The notes beneath the pieces are model-generated. The model saw only the letters and a program-made list of their open reading frames with translations. It searched no databases and had not been told where the DNA came from. A DNA stretch of 47,827 nucleotides from Asparagopsis taxiformis (taxonomy: Eukaryota > Rhodophyta > Florideophyceae > Bonnemaisoniales > Bonnemaisoniaceae), in NCBI GenBank assembly GCA_030407315.1, contig JALQPE010001965.1, forward strand, positions 1-47,827, given 5' to 3'. Below are positions 29,125 to 41,682 of the stretch, piece after piece. Positions within the stretch are counted from its first letter, which is position 1. Each line of letters starts with the position of its first letter. Made by a program: the position numbers and the translations under genes.

Positions 29125-30798
29125 ATGAGAGATGATTTATCTTTGACTAGGTTTGCAAAGTTCGAAGAACGGTTCGCATCCCTCGAACAGTACATGCGCG
29201 ATTCCCTTTCGTCTATTCAATTGGAGCTGGCGTGTATTCGATACATGGCCTCCGCTGCTGCCGGAACAAACACTGTCCCTTCAGTTGTTCTGGATGAGAG
29301 ATCAAGAAAAGCAGGTCAAATTGCCACGCTGGTGTCTTCTCTGTTCAACAACAGGCAGGTGACATCTCGATTCGTCGCTTTCAGAACTGTTGCAGAGCTT
29401 GTTAAAACCTTTGTTGACGCCAATTTGCTCAACAATTGTAATTCGAGGTCTGCAACATCACCACAGGTGGATTCCTGCACAACGTTGCTTCTTGCTGCCC
29501 TGTCGTTTTCGCAGACTTCAAGTTCAAATTCTGAGGTAAGGCAATCTAAGAGATCTCTTATCGGAACGGCAGTAGGGAAACGACATGTGTTCTTAAAACG
29601 CTCTATTATCGGAACTGCGTTTATTTCAATGGCAAATGACAGAATTGTGCGATGGAAGGACTCGACGAGCAGGAATGCTGGGGTCCTCGATCCTGGGGAG
29701 GAGGAGGACTTGAACAGCAATACTCTATCTCGAGACTATGCACTACGCAATGCTACAGTAGTGCCCATCGAAAAGCCGTCTTGGCTGCACATTTCCCAAC
29801 GAGCTCTTTTCCATGCCATGGATATTTCGATGCCCACGGAGGCAGAACGAAACGTGGAACAGTCTACGCATTTGCAGGTTACTCTTTCAAAGCGTCGCCG
29901 ACTGTCTGGTTCGAAAGAAGCACGCCGTACTGGTACATCCTCTTCATCTTCTTCCGCTGTATCCAACCTTTCTCCGTCTGACTTACAGTCTATTCCGATT
30001 ATTACCTCTGCACTACGGCAGCTTACACAGTTCTTCAACACTTCCCGGAAACAGATGAAAATGGAATTGGTCAAACAAGCATTCTTCCTCATCCACCGAG
30101 ATATGAAGGCAACTGTGGATGTTTCTCCTGCCCATGCTGTTTCCACAACAGAAATGTGTCCACCTGACTCTATTCCGACAACTTCGAGAGCTTACGGAAC
30201 AGGAGAAGAAGCTCTCGAAGTGTATTCAAAAAATGATTCCATCTTCTCAAATTTCATTCTGAGCCGTCCTGAGCTTCACATTCAGGTTACTTACATAGTT
30301 CAGGTGAGCGGTGATATCGATGGTGAAAACATTGCGAGTACGCGAGTGGAGAAGTTGGCTGTCTGTTCATTCTCCTTTCTTACTCTAGCTATGATATTGT
30401 TATGCAGTTTTTGCCAATGTACACAACTGGAGATGCTCTGTCATGAACCTCATGCTATTCAAGCATGTTATAAGATTGCAATATGCCTCCAAGGTTTATT
30501 TAACGAAGCCCTGAAACAACAGCCTACATCTCATTTTGGGAAGGATGGATTCCCCTTGCGCGTTACATGGGGACATCTTGAGCTCCGGGACTACCTCATG
30601 GGAGGTGACTGCCTCACGGGGATCATTAGAAAGAAGAGAAACCTAACAGCACAAGAATACGAGTCTGTCCGTTTCGTTTCAGGCTTCAGACATACTGAGC
30701 GCTCAGAAGATAACCCAGCAAACAGACCAGTTTCCAATCATGATTGTGTACCTCTCGAGGAGGATGATGAACTTGGTATTTCTTTAATTGGCATGTAG
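29125..30798 (+). CDS. Unrecognised protein with N-terminal coiled coil, 557 aa
   Basis: Uninterrupted frame starting AAAAATGAGAG. Residues 8-40 (FAKFEERFASLEQYMRDSL) look like a short coiled coil. The middle is Ser/Thr- and Lys/Arg-rich (KRRRLSGSKEARR), plausibly with a nuclear signal. Residues about 411-430 are a hydrophobic run (FLTLAMILLCSFC) that could be a buried helix or a membrane segment. I recognise no family. The layout (basic region, coiled coil, then a globular part) is loosely like the two-frame gene at 13692, so it may be that gene's counterpart in this element, but sequence similarity is not evident. It is convergent with the gene ending at 30925. Confidence 0.55.
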   Translation: MRDDLSLTRFAKFEERFASLEQYMRDSLSSIQLELACIRYMASAAAGTNTVPSVVLDERSRKAGQIATLVSSLFNNRQVTSRFVAFRTVAELVKTFVDANLLNNCNSRSATSPQVDSCTTLLLAALSFSQTSSSNSEVRQSKRSLIGTAVGKRHVFLKRSIIGTAFISMANDRIVRWKDSTSRNAGVLDPGEEEDLNSNTLSRDYALRNATVVPIEKPSWLHISQRALFHAMDISMPTEAERNVEQSTHLQVTLSKRRRLSGSKEARRTGTSSSSSSAVSNLSPSDLQSIPIITSALRQLTQFFNTSRKQMKMELVKQAFFLIHRDMKATVDVSPAHAVSTTEMCPPDSIPTTSRAYGTGEEALEVYSKNDSIFSNFILSRPELHIQVTYIVQVSGDIDGENIASTRVEKLAVCSFSFLTLAMILLCSFCQCTQLEMLCHEPHAIQACYKIAICLQGLFNEALKQQPTSHFGKDGFPLRVTWGHLELRDYLMGGDCLTGIIRKKRNLTAQEYESVRFVSGFRHTERSEDNPANRPVSNHDCVPLEEDDELGISLIGM

Positions 30799-30924
30799 AA
30801 CTGTTCTAGCTGGAACACCGCCGTCTTCATGTGACTGTAGTAGTTCCCATTGCTTGCCTCTGCTCCGCAATGTATGCTTCAGAATAATTAAACTAGTTCT
30901 TCCATGTTCATCTCACTACCTGTA

Positions 30925-32615
30925 TCATTTTATGTACTCCTCTGCCCTTTTCTCTGACACACTATACCCCACCACATCATTGACCACATCTTCCGATATT
31001 AACTTGCCTATTCTACATGGTTCTTCCACACCACGGAATATGACATACGGCATATGCACTCTCAATGTTCCCCACAACATGTCACCAGCCCTTCCTCTTT
31101 TCCTTTGCGTCGTAGGTTCCCATTCAATGCGGAAACATTTCTTTCTTTCGCTTCTCCACCCTTCTAGACCCCCGTCACCATCGAACCCCCCGTGCACGCC
31201 ACATATCGAGGGACATTCCTGCAGCTCCATTCCGTTCACATATTCACCTTGGACTACAGCACTACCGTTGCGAGCCAGACACCATACGTTCGATTTAGAT
31301 CCGGCAATGCAGAACGAGCTACTGCCAATTGCAACAGATGTCGACTGTGCTTCCATCGTTTCCGAGCACAATATCGTACCAAACAACCGCAGAGCACATG
31401 GCCTCGCTGTTCCGTTCATGTCACCACACTCTTCATTCTCCTCCCCTTCCGAGTTGCTTATGTTACGCCTATTAACCAGAGACTCAGTTCGCCATCTGTG
31501 CCCCAATCCTAGCAGATCCGATAGTGTGGAAAAACTGGAACACGTAATGTTCACAGCTTCTCCGCCATTTCCAGCCACTGCCGCGTGAAGCCCTGGGTAC
31601 ACTTTGTAATACCCCCCTTGATAGGTTTCTGCTGTTCCCTTTAGCATTTCCCGGAATAGCTCAGTGCTCAATGAGAAATCTGGACAGGTCCGCTAATAGC
31701 CGTTCCACTCGTGCATGCACCGTCAATCTCACCATGTGGGTAGCCACCCCCTGGGGTTGACAAAGTGCTTCGATTAACCTTTTCCACAACTTTCTCTACC
31801 GCACGCTGCAAGAGCATTAACAAAACCTTACCAGCCGATACTGTTGATGCACAATTTAGAACCCTTTCGTTCCAACCAAGCCGAATCTCGCTAGCATTTC
31901 CAGAAAGCATTATATTTTCTAGTGTTCTCAGCCTTGTCTCCATACCACTGTATGTTTTGACGTCAAGTGCTGATTCCACTTTTGGCTTCTTCCTCTGCGG
32001 TGATATCGCTTCAGATTCTCCATCTGATTGGTCATGACATTCTACTCTCTCCGCTTCGTAATCCACAGCCTCTCCATTGCTCGTTCGCCACGGTGTCGGG
32101 GGCTGGCCCCCCGACATCAACTTATTTCCGAGCAGAAACTTTACGTTTTCGTAGGCGACACAAGGATAATTCATTTCAGGAATAGCATCGTATAACAATC
32201 TGCCTTCTGCCACTGCCATTTCATTATGACTCGGCTTCACAGCGTTCGAATGCCGCCACGTAGTGACTTCCAAGACTGAAATCTCCTTTTCCTCCCTCGT
32301 CAACCTCACGATTGCATCATCCACATCCTTTCCATTCTGCTCCACCACACCAGGCGTGTACATTCCATCTCCTCTGTCTACGTCGATGCGGTCTCCCACT
32401 GACGGCTTACCACTGCAGATAGGATACTGCTCAGGAAGTTTCATTTCCACAACCGTAGCCTTCCACCATATTGCGTCATCGCCAACTTGGAACCATACGT
32501 CTATTTCCGTTCCGACACATGGGAGTGCATCTACGGCAGCTGCCCGCTCACGCTCACGACCAGCTTTCGCTTTTTCGCTCTGTCGCCTAATTCGCAATGA
32601 TTCACGCCTCGTCAT
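30925..32615 (-). CDS. Protein with Tudor/Agenet-like N-terminal segments (frame break near 31670)
   Basis: The first frame (32615-31668, 315 aa) starts at an ATG with a basic helix, then IDVWFQVGDDAIWWKATVV and a second segment VGDRIDVDRGDGMYTPGVV. Both resemble Tudor/Agenet-type small barrels that read methylated chromatin marks in other proteins. A Lys/Arg-rich PQRKKPKVE signal and a helix (METRLRTLENIML) follow. The second frame (31671-30925, about 248 codons) carries on after a -1 shift: CAT TGA becomes CAT (T)TG AGC if one T is missing. Its C-terminus has no known motif. Joined, the protein would be about 563 residues. The Tudor-like call is from pattern only. If right, it adds a reader beside the writer and oxygenase of the same element. 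Confidence 0.5.
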
Positions 32616-33324
32616 AGTTCCTCCACGAAATAAAGATACTACAACGCACTATCTGCAATTTTGTTTAGGACAAGTCTTCGTCGACTTCTTCACTAGATAC
32701 TACTTCACCCATGTCTGTAACGTCCAATTTTTCATTTTTATCGTATGATACGAATTCACTACCTTGTTCCCTACTGCCGCACAAGTTTTCAAATCCACTA
32801 ATACTGCGTTTAAGATACTAGTAACGCTTAAAGCCAGGGCGGAACTCAATATTCAGGTCAATCTTGTGTATGCGGGAGTGACTTTATTACAAAATTTTGC
32901 GACTTCGACAGTAACTATGCCGTAGTATCTGTGCTAAAAATCAACATAGATGGTGCCATTCTTTACTAAGTAATACTACAGAAACTAAACTCAAGTACAA
33001 TTATCTACTCTTTCGACCGTACCCTACCTATGGTAGAACAATGACCATAACGAGATTAGCTAGTTCACGTCATACACTCTGTATCTCGCCTCTTTCATAT
33101 GATTCTGCATGGACGTCCAAAACGTGACGTCATCGAAGGGTATGGCGCGTTGGAACCGTCAGTACCACTCCATCCCTCTACCGTCACTACATTGCTACGA
33201 CTACCACCAGTACCTCAGACCGGCGTGACCATCAATGTTCATGGTTCGAGTCCAACATGGTACTGTCATACATATGGTTCCCTCGTCTCGTGATTCCAGC
33301 AAGTAAATTCTAAAAATAATGGAA
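32616..33324. other. Gene-free spacer before the right terminal repeat
   Basis: AT-rich unique sequence. It probably contains the promoter for the minus-strand gene starting at 32615. No supported gene, hairpin or RNA. Confidence 0.4.
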
Positions 33325-33441
33325 TACGTCTGTGTTTTCGGAAGTGGACGCGGACGTCCAGTCTCTCTAGTACGGGTCCTAGTCGGCCCCGAGATTTACT
33401 AGAACAAATGAACGTCCGCGTCCAAAAAAAAATAAAAATTT

Positions 33442-33765
33442 TTTGGATGCGGACGTCCACTTTCTCTAGTACATATGGCGGAATACTAGGACCCGACATC
33501 CACTTTCTCTAGTACATATGGCGGAATACTAGGACCCGACATCCACTTTCTCTAGTACGTTTGGCGGAATACTAGGACCCGACATCCACTTTCTCTAGTA
33601 CATATGGCGGAATACTAGGGCCCGGCATCCACTTTCTCTAGTACGTTTGGCGGAATACTAGGACCCGACATCCACTTTCCCTAGTACATATGGCGGAATA
33701 CTAGGACCCGACATCCACTTTCTCTAGTACGTTTGGCGGAATACTAGGACCCGACATCCAGTATA
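33442..33765 (-). repeat. 43-bp tandem repeats, right copy (about seven units)
   Basis: Units read GGCGGAATACTAGGACCCGA then CATCCACTTTCTCTAGTAC with ATAT or GTTT joining the next. One unit has GGGCCCGGCATCC. They are the inverse of 21353-21695, with more variants, such as TACGTTTGG in place of TACATATGG. Confidence 0.85.
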
Positions 33766-33885
33766 AAATATATCAGCGAAAACCGGGAGGGAAGAAATTA
33801 CAGCGGATGGTAAATTCAGGTCCCATATCGGACCGTATTTTATTCTCTCATTTAGGAAACTGCTCGTATACAACACGTCTCTCTA

Positions 33886-34047
33886 GAATAGGGAATACAT
33901 ATCTGGTCAGAATAGGAAATAAATACCCGGTTAGAATAGGAAATACGTATCCAGCCAGAATAGGAAATACGTATCCAGCCAGAATACGAAATACGTATCC
34001 AGCCAGAATACGAAATACGTATCCAGCCAGAATACAAAATACCTGTC
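33886..34047 (+). repeat. 24-bp tandem repeat, six units
   Basis: Units of GAATAGGAAATACGTATCCA plus GCCA run head to tail from 33886 to 34029, with a partial seventh. The unit length is a multiple of three, so the repeat stays open in several frames, giving IGNTYPAR-type peptides that look coding but are probably not. The left counterpart has fewer and more varied units. Confidence 0.85.
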
Positions 34048-34429
34048 AGCATATCGTCGATCACCCATCTCCCTCACTATCACGTTCTCCCTACCATCCG
34101 AACGCCATGCACCACCATCCGCACATACTGCAAGAACCCTCACGACCTAGATTACAAAAATCCGCTCCTTCCCAATTCCATCCCCGCTTTCCTCGACACC
34201 ACCCCAGCCCATTACATCATCAAGACATCAAACACGAACATGGTCAGCAAAATCTTACACCACTTGAAACCCACTCTCACTTCTATCGTATGCCCCAAAA
34301 TATACACATACCAGAAACACCTCACAGCTTCATTCCCCATCTTCCTACATCCCTTCTTCACTCTCCTTCAGTCCTGCCGTTCCTGCTTCACCACTCCTGC
34401 ATCACATACAAAACATCAACCCCAACAGT

Positions 34430-36420
34430 CAGATTCAAAAGCAACGCTTACCACGACAGATATCCTAGAAACTCCCTTACTTACCTCTCCGATGAGTGAA
34501 TCATCCATCCTACACAAAATACAAACCATGATCCAAAAACCTTGCAATGAATAATCAAAGTCAGCAGTCCATATCTTCGCAAAACAAGTCTTGGTGCTCA
34601 ATGAAACTTACCTTCCGTCATCACCATTCCTGCATCACCTACACAATATCGGAATCAACCACAACAGTCAGACCCGAAACCAACCTTCCCTCGCTGCTTA
34701 CTTTCAAAACTCGCACACTTACCTTCGCTCCACACAATACACACCATGACTCAATAGGCTTCCAATGAAAAATATCGCATCAACGGAAATAGTCAGACTC
34801 AAAACCAAGCTTCCCTCGCTGCTTACTTTCAAAACTCGCACACTTACCTTACCCGTTCCATCCTGCACACAATAAAAACCATATATCACGTAATCGTGTA
34901 GCCAAGAAAAGTAGTCAGCATTCCGCATCTTCGCACAACCGGTCTGGGCGCCCAATGTGACTTACCTTCCGTCATCACTATTCCTCCATCACCTACGCAA
35001 CATCGGAATCAATCGCAACAGTCAGATTGAAAACCAACGTTTCCCTCGCTACATACCCTGAGAACTCGCAAATGTACCTCTCATCCATCCTACACACAAT
35101 ACAAACCATGATCCAAAAACCTTGCAATGAATAATCATAGTCAGCAGTCCATATCTTCGCAAAACACATCCTGGCGCTCAATGAAACTTACCTTCTGTCA
35201 TCACCATTCCTGCATCACCTGCACAAAATCGAAATCAACAACAACAGTCGGACTCAAAACCCACATGTCCCTCTCAGCATACTCTCAAAACTTCCGCACT
35301 TTCCTTCGCTCGACACAATACGCACCATGACTTGATAAGCTTCCAATGAATAAATATCGCATCAACTGCAATAGTCAGATTCGAAACAAACACTTCCCTC
35401 GATGCATACCCTCAGAACTCACTTACCCTCGTTTCATTCTACACAAAATACAGACCAAAAGTCAAAAATCTCACAACCAACAAATGAAGTCAACATTCCG
35501 CATCTTCGCACCACCGGACTGCGCGCTAAATGCAACTTACCTTCCGTCATCACCATTCCTGCATCACCTACAAAAAATCGAAATCAACAACAACAGTCGG
35601 ACTGAAAACCCATGCTTCCCTCGCTGCATACCCTCAGAACTCACTTACCCTCGTTGTATCCTGCACACAATAGAAACCATAAGTCAAAAGTTGTACAAAA
35701 AAATGTAGTCAGCATTCCATATCTTCGCGCAACTTAACTAGGCGCTCAATGTAACTTACCTTCCGTCATCACCATTCCAGAATCACCTACACAAAATCAG
35801 CATCAACCACAGCAGTCAGACTCAAAACCCACATTCCACTCACTGCACCACATTCCACTCACTGCACCCCTCAAATGCTCGCCTACCTCCCTTCCACCCT
35901 TCAGCAAATATGCACCATGAATCACTAAGCTCCCAATAAATAAATATTGCATAAAAGACGACAGTCAAATTCAAAACAAACACTTCCCTCGCTTCGTACC
36001 CTCCGAGGGTGAATCCTGAGTCAGGACGCACTTAACCTCTTCATCTCGTTACATCATACAAACAATACAACCAATAAGTCACAAATCGTGCAACGAAAAA
36101 ATGTAGTCAGCATTCCATTTCATCGCGAAACCCGTCTTTAACCTCAATGAAACTTACCTTACTTCATCACTATTCCTGCACCACCTATACAACATCAAAA
36201 TGAACCAGAACAGTCAGACTAAAAACCCATGCATCCCTTATTGCACACCCGCGAGACTCACTTACTTACCTGCCTCCCATCGTTCACAACATGCAAACCA
36301 TGACTCACGAAGCTTCTATTGAATCTATATCGCATCAACGACAACAGTACGACTCAAAACACACCCTTCCCTCGCTGCATACTCTCCAAACTGCCATACT
36401 CACCGTCGTTCTATCCTCTA
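34430..36420 (-). repeat. Expanded minisatellite, right copy
   Basis: About ten units of the same repeat as 19781-20735, in inverse orientation. Each carries an ACTTACCTT motif (GGTAAGT on the minus strand) at about 110-230 bp intervals, for example near 34606, 34732, 34853, 34971, 35189 and 35755. Unit number differs clearly from the left arm. Confidence 0.65.
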
Positions 36421-36959
36421 CACCAAAGAAAGGAAACACGGCCAAAGAACCTCAGCCAGTGACGGCGGAGAAGTGGAATTCCACAGGTTAACCTGCGGCG
36501 TCGACTGGACAGCTTTCAACGTCAGCTTAAGTCCTGCTGTGCATACTCCATATCATCGCCGGTATTGAGATTAATAATGGCCCAAGCCATGGTCTCTGAA
36601 CTCCCGAATGATGAGATCCGGATCGAGAACATCGAAATGGTATAATCATATATATCACAATCCATTTGCTTCCCTTAAATGATCCCTGTAATATCTACTG
36701 TAAAGCACAAACTTATTCCATGAAGTTCGCAATTAATATAATTTTATTATTTCAAATGAATTAATTGAAAATCCATCTCCCACGGCGGTCATTCGTCCTT
36801 CCAAGCAAACGTTTCCAGCAAAATGTATGACCTAGCAGTAGGTGATGATTGATCGCTCAGGCACATTCCACCATTGGGCTGCCAGAAGTGAGCACAAAAC
36901 TGATACCCACAAAACCACGAGAACATTACAAACGAGGTCTCGAACGCACATTTAGAATA

Positions 36960-37260
36960 CAATATAAATACTATACAACAAACTCTACTCGCTATCTCAG
37001 ACGACGCGGCTCACAAGTGGCGTAGTCCCAATTTTCCGTAACGCCTTTCCTGATGCTTAAAAGTAAGAAACATGTCAAAACGTATATCAGAAATGAGTGC
37101 GAAAGTTTTCTGCACGGGAGATGATGGGCCACCAAATTGACTTTTTGGAAATTTTAGAATTTCTGGGCTGGCCAGCAATGCAATTGAGCCGGACATCCAC
37201 CAGACGTCCATTCTGGGTTGTTCGTGTGCTGCTCACATCCACGCATTACAGCAACCACGC
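36960..37260 (+). repeat. Direct repeat of 1465-1775
   Basis: Starts ACTATACAACAAAC and includes CAGACGACGCGG, TTTTAGAATTTCTGGGCTGG and the CCACCAGACGTCCATT block. Same orientation and about 80 percent alike by eye to 1465-1775. In both places it follows the outer end of a long terminal repeat, so it is probably the outermost part of that repeat family. Confidence 0.65.
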
Positions 37261-37545
37261 AGGCGGGCCCACTGCTCATACGAAGTGCACGTAGTATGTG
37301 CAGCACGATGGATGAGTAGTGTTTGTCGTGAGAAAGTGGGGTGGGAGCATGTCGAAACAAGGACCAAAACTTTGCCCTGGCGTATTGAGCCTGAGCCTGG
37401 AATCGATCCTTCGTGAGATGTGGCTTTGCTTACAGTTGATGCTTACAGAAGCCAGCGATGGCCCCGCTCGGGGCGTCGGATGGCTTCTTCTGGGGCCGTT
37501 GTGGCCAGATTAGACACCTTGATTTGAGTTGAATTTTGAGCCATT

Positions 37546-37601
37546 CTCAAAAACATGCACATGTGAACATGTTTTTGAGATGGGGGTGTGCCGTACGGCA
37601 C
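37546..37601 (+). repeat. Hairpin plus 14-bp palindrome, copy 8
   Basis: Hairpin 37546-37579, palindrome 37588-37601. The flank changes to CACTTTCGACC instead of CACAATCGACC. Confidence 0.85.
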
Positions 37602-38579
37602 TTTCGACCGCCCAAATCGATGTATTTTTGCATTTTTTTTCTGACTGAAATTTTAGAATTTCTGGGCTCGCCAGCAATGCAATTGAGCTGGACATTCACC
37701 GGACGTCCATTTCAGGTTGGTCGAGTATTGCACATGGATACAGTTTTGCAGCTATTTCTCAGCCCAACATTTTAGAATTTCAGGGCTGACCAGCAATGTA
37801 ACCGAGCCGGACTTCCACTGGACGTCCATTTCAAGCTAGGCGAGTGCTGCACATTTGCTCGCATCGCAGCAACTAAGCAAGTGTTGAGAGCACCGAGATG
37901 CCATGCAGACAAGAGGGAATCGGCTGCAAACGGCTTCCCTGGTCGGCGGCTGGATGTCTGGATGTGAATGGCTGCAAGCATGGAAATCTTGCTACCGCAC
38001 GGCGCATACACACTGCAGCAGCACATCACTGACGCATGCGAAAGTTGGGTGCTGCAGTGCGTGGTTGTTTGTGTGTTTGTGTGTGTATGACGAACCTTGT
38101 GGTATCCCTAGGCGTGCACTGGTGCAAAAAGTTTGGACTGCCCCATCGGTCGTACTTTGACGCATTTACATGCATCGGAGAACGACCAAGGAGGTAGAGC
38201 AGCAATCGCTGTTGGCTGAGCGTCCAAACTAGAGGGCTTTGGGCAATGGTTCTATAGCAGTCATTTAAAGGACGCCCACCGTTGATGACTGAGATCCACG
38301 GTGTGTTTAGTATTCATGGTGTTGTCCTGCATTGGCGGACGTCGAAGACGAGTACTTCCAGTGAGCGTCCAAGGTGAACAGCTCAGCAGAGGATTATGAT
38401 GTGGATGTGAAGGCATGGATGAGGCCAGCAGGAACGTTTCTGCAAGATGGGCGTGAGTGGGTAAGTGAGCGGGGAGGGGCCGCTCGGGGCGCTTGGTAGC
38501 CTCTGGGGCCGTTGTGGCCAAATTAGAATCAAGCCTATGTCCGGCGGACGTCCTGAATTGCTTTATTTTTTGGGCTATT

Positions 38580-38635
38580 CTCAAAAACATGCACATGTGA
38601 ACATGTTTTTGAGATGGGGGTGTGCCGTACGGCAC
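38580..38635 (+). repeat. Hairpin plus 14-bp palindrome, copy 9
   Basis: Hairpin 38580-38613, palindrome 38622-38635. It is preceded by GGCGGACGTCCTGAATTGC rather than the usual CCTGATTTGAATT. Confidence 0.85.
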
Positions 38636-38742
38636 TTTTGACCGCCCAAATCGATGTATTTTTGCATTTTTTTTCTGACTGAAATTTTAGAATTTCTGGG
38701 CTCGCCAGCAATGCAATTGCGCTGGTCATTCACCGGACGTCC

Positions 38743-41521
38743 ATTTCCATTTCAGATCTACTGGTTGCACTAGGCCTGAAAGTGTTTCTGGATAGGGCCG
38801 AATAACGACCTGGGCAGCACGCACTGCGTAAGATGATCTGTGGGATGCAGACTGCAAGGATTGCTATGGTGATTCTGGCTGGGGAATGTGGTAAGCTTGA
38901 TTGTTGCGTGGCTTTGTATCTCCTTGCCTGCCATTTTGCTTGGATATCATATCATATCATAAATGATTCACACGAGCGATCAAACCGAAGACGCCGACTC
39001 GGCACAACTACCAACTCTCCTAGCTTCGAGCTAGCGCCATCTAAGAGCAACTTGTGACACTCAAGACGAATACGTTGTGCTGATCTCTGCAATGAAAATT
39101 GAGTTAGTGCTGCAGTTCTTTTGGTCGATGCCAATATGCAGGGATACTGTTTACACCATTTGGGAGTCAAGAAGTTCTCGGATTGCAAATCAAATCAGAT
39201 TATGGTAGAATATCTGACTGTTCTCTCTTCCCTTCACCACATCTGCATCCGGAGCTGAGCTAAGCTGAGCTGGAGGGAACCCGGCCGCTGACCCCTGTCA
39301 TTCTCATAAAAATCTTAATGCAATACTATTCGTGTTTGGTAATGTAATTGCTAATGAAAATTTATACAAGTCTGGAATAAACGTTGCAGTGGTTTTTTGT
39401 AGCTATCGATACTTGCTAAAAATCTGCAGCTTTTGCTTCTCGCATGGACGAGTTGCAGTAGGGGGTTACAAAACGTATTGTTTCATATTTTGCACCGTGG
39501 CTCCGAGCTCCAGGCCGCATACGACCGCCTTCAATTCAGATTACCTGGTGCTGCGCATCGGGGTTTGACAGGTGTCGGAACAAGACAAATCCTCCCACTT
39601 TGTGTTTGTTTGATTTCTGCCACAAACGAGAGGCAATCAGGGTCTCTGTTCACATAGAGAAGGATTTAATATATGCGCTCATTGCCGTCGTAGATGCTTT
39701 TAACAATGGCCAGTACGTTACTCTCGGCCGCCGCCGGGTACGGTCGGACTGAAAGATCGGGGAGATGTGTGGAGAGTGGTGTTTGGATAGAGACGCACGT
39801 TGCGATGGATGGAAGGTGATGATTTCATGCTGAAGCGATGGGAGATGGATGGATATGGTTGGATGAAATCTAGTACTCCGAAGGAGGCCTTTTCTCGAGG
39901 AAGAGGCATTATATTCTCACAAAGCATGTAGATACTGGTTTCCAGTTTGGTATGCTATTGTAGCTCAATTCACATCTTATCTACACGTACGTATGGAGAG
40001 AGATCCAAGTGTGCGTGGCACAAGTCCAATGGTGAAACAACGCAGTATGAAACTACCACAGATAAGGCGGCGTACAAAAGCCTCGACTCAAGGCAGCTCT
40101 CAGGCTTTCGTGAGCACCGACTTCGTTCCACCAAGATGTTGCGGAAATATGTGCTGGTCTAACTTGATACGACCATTGGACAGTTTTGCTCTCTAAGCAA
40201 TGAGCGAAAAATCAATGATTGCGCGTGTCGTCGGTACGGTCTTGTAATGTTGGCTCAACCAATAACATCTAACGTTGAGTTATCCACCCTCTGCCGTGTC
40301 GCGTCGTAAATTTGCACAGAAAATTTGTTTCAAATCTTTGCTCCAATTATCAGCTCAAATACGGCATTGATCTCCAGCTTCATCTGGACAGAAACACCGA
40401 TCGCGCGATGTCTGTCTCAGATAAACCGCCGTCAAACGCCATGCGGAAAGTTTCATCGCTTCCCGTTGCGACTGAATCTGCAAACGCCACACAACAATTT
40501 GCCCTTTCCGCGTCCGGAACGAACGCCGAGTACATGTCGCCAGGTTCCTGATCAACTGGATCGATGGAGCTTGCTCTGCAGGAGAGCAGGACAGGCGGTT
40601 TGTTATGCCTGGACAATTTCCATACCGATCTCCCTTCTTGAGTGCAAAATTATGAGTCTAGAAATTGACCTGCATCGGCTGCTGTATCACATCTGTGCTA
40701 AGGATTGATGATACCCGTACCGCTGAGAAATTGCAGCTCTGGTAACGTGGGGATGATGTGCTGAACACGCAGAACGCTGATCCATAACGGGACTGCTTCA
40801 TAGGCATAGTACGGAATGTATTGAGACAGCCCAAGCGAATTCAGGAGGGAGCACCAGGGCAGTGCGCGGTGACTCAGCAGATACCAGTGGTGAGTGGTCT
40901 AAATGGGGCTACACACGAGTTTGTCAATGAACAGTCTATTTTAGTTTGGAAATGTGTCGGATGGATGGTATGTTGTAAATGTCGACAGATTTGAGGAAGC
41001 GATAGAAGCAATCAGCACCGTGTAGTTGCATCAAGGCTTTAGTGGCCATTGCTAGAGAACTTTCTCCAATGCCATTATTGCAGGATAGGCAGAAAACCCG
41101 GCCGGCTTCGAGATTGAAGAATTCATTGCGCAGATTGAATGAATGCAATTGACGGAGAATGCAGAAGTATACAATGGTATCGTTTTGGAGGGTGACGTAG
41201 GGGAAACATGTTGGGCTTGTTGGAAATGCTGAGAGCGATGATGAGATCCAGTCGTTTCCGTCGTAGATGGCGGTGCTTATTTTCTGCACGGCTAGCTTGT
41301 CTGCTGGGCGACTGGGCGGTATTGGCGTACGATGAAGCGGAACTGGTGGTGTTTAAATGACATTTTTTGTTTGGAGATGGATGTATGTGTGCGACTAGAA
41401 TGTAGTAAGAGGATGAAATTGTTTATGTTTGATGGGCGTCGCATGTTAGGGGACTTTATGTCGTGTGGGGCAATAATGTCTCAAGTATTTGAAGCAGACA
41501 GCAATCGCTTGAGCACATATA
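38743..41521. other. Interior of the third foldback element, no recognised gene
   Basis: About 2.8 kb with only short open frames (for example 40312-40551, 40325-40708 and, on the minus strand, 40936-41289). The last gives a 117-residue product with several Cys and Leu residues but no motif I know. An ATATC microsatellite lies at 38942-38962 and an AGCTGAGCTAAGCTGAGCTG run at about 39253. The interior may be captured host sequence in a non-autonomous element. Confidence 0.45.
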
Positions 41522-41626
41522 GACGTCCGATGAATGACCAGCGCAATTGCATTGCTGGCGAGCCCAGAAATTCTAAAATTTCAGTCAGAAAAAAATGCAA
41601 AAATACATCGATTTGGGCGGTCAAAA

Positions 41627-41682
41627 GTGCCGTACGGCACACCCCCATCTCAAAAACATGTTCACATGTGCATGTTTTTGAG
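41627..41682 (-). repeat. Hairpin plus 14-bp palindrome, copy 10 (inverted)
   Basis: Palindrome 41627-41640, hairpin 41649-41682. Mirror of copy 9. Confidence 0.85.

Larger units (their letters stand above)
33325..36950 (-). repeat. Right long inverted terminal repeat of the second composite element
   Basis: Inverse of 19170-21828 but about 1 kb longer, mainly through expansion of the minisatellite. The inner end TACGTCTGTGTTTTCGGAAG mirrors 21828. The plus strand is A/C-rich and G-poor throughout. The outer end leads directly into the hairpin-array sequence at 36960. Only accidental open frames are present. Confidence 0.75.
37150..38742 (+). repeat. Left arm of a third foldback element
   Basis: About 1.59 kb that is nearly identical in inverse orientation to 41522-43110. 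Stretches of more than 250 bases compare without a visible difference. It contains two hairpin/palindrome units (37546 and 38580), a second diverged GGACGTCCATTTCA block near 37820, and a GT-rich run near 38065. Confidence 0.85.

Noticed and set aside
33807..34499. Open frame of 230 codons with IGNTYPAR repeats
   Set aside because: Created by a 24-bp tandem repeat and base bias inside the terminal repeat. The matching frame on the left arm differs in repeat number, and neither has a domain.
37903..38160. 85-codon open frame present in both arms of the third element
   Set aside because: Its perfect repetition reflects the identical arms, not protein conservation. No motif and no start context.
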